Shown here: positions 5,979 to 5,981 of the stretch, piece after piece
How positions within the stretch are numbered: position 1 is the first letter of the stretch
Layout of the letters: every line of letters starts with the position of its first letter
Origin: Clostridia bacterium
GTDB taxonomy: Bacteria; Bacillota; Clostridia; Oscillospirales; CAG-272
Assembly (NCBI GenBank): GCA_017395885.1
Contig: JAFQNM010000036.1
Span: 1 to 5,981 of the forward strand
Length of the DNA: 5,981 nt
Reading direction: 5' to 3'
Translations under genes and position numbers: made by a program
Notes under the pieces: generated by a model
What the model saw: the letters and a program-made list of their open reading frames with translations, nothing else
Database searches by the model: none
What the model was told of the DNA's origin: nothing

Positions 5979-5981
5979 TCG

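Noticed and set aside
5641..5981. Possibility that the tandem hairpins form a CRISPR array or an integron attachment array
   Set aside because: There are no direct repeats of constant length with unique spacers, and the hairpins differ from one another; no cas or integrase gene is present.

Overview
The window looks like chromosomal DNA of a low-to-mid-G+C Gram-positive bacterium of the class Clostridia, probably an Oscillospiraceae/Ruminococcaceae-type gut anaerobe. Three things point there: a PolC-type replicative polymerase (a Firmicutes hallmark), a short-form bacterial ispG directly upstream of polC (the usual clostridial dxr-rseP-ispG-polC order, as I recall it), and a downstream spacer full of structured repeats of a style common in that family. 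The genus assignment is inference.

Layout, all real genes on the + strand. Bases 1-972 hold the 3' nine-tenths of ispG, which makes an isoprenoid precursor through the non-mevalonate pathway; its first ~30-35 codons lie before the window. Bases 973-1061 (or to 1088 if polC starts later) form a compact leader with overlapping inverted repeats and a perfect 13-bp hairpin whose 3' arm carries a possible polC ribosome-binding site. Bases 1062-5621 hold a complete, apparently intact polC: N-terminal domain, OB fold, PHP domain split by a proofreading exonuclease, zinc-binding palm, fingers and clamp-binding tail. Its C-terminus is unusual. The motif at which Bacillus PolC normally ends is followed by a 38-residue Lys/Glu/Pro-rich extension that ends in a second clamp-binding-like motif.

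A textbook intrinsic terminator closes polC at 5641-5670. The remaining ~310 bases (5671-5981) hold no credible gene. They are a dense run of inverted repeats: an imperfect palindrome, two divergent copies of one A/T-rich repeat in opposite orientation, a perfect 17-bp hairpin between them, a probable bidirectional terminator, a G+C-rich multi-hairpin element, and a G-run/C-run hairpin at the window edge. This resembles a cluster of genome-wide interspersed palindromic repeats.

IspG and PolC do not act in one pathway. Their adjacency is a conserved housekeeping arrangement (isoprenoid precursor synthesis next to chromosome replication). I see no defence system, mobile-element protein, CRISPR array, tRNA or rRNA. 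The parts most worth a second look are the polC leader, the PolC tail and the repeat cluster.
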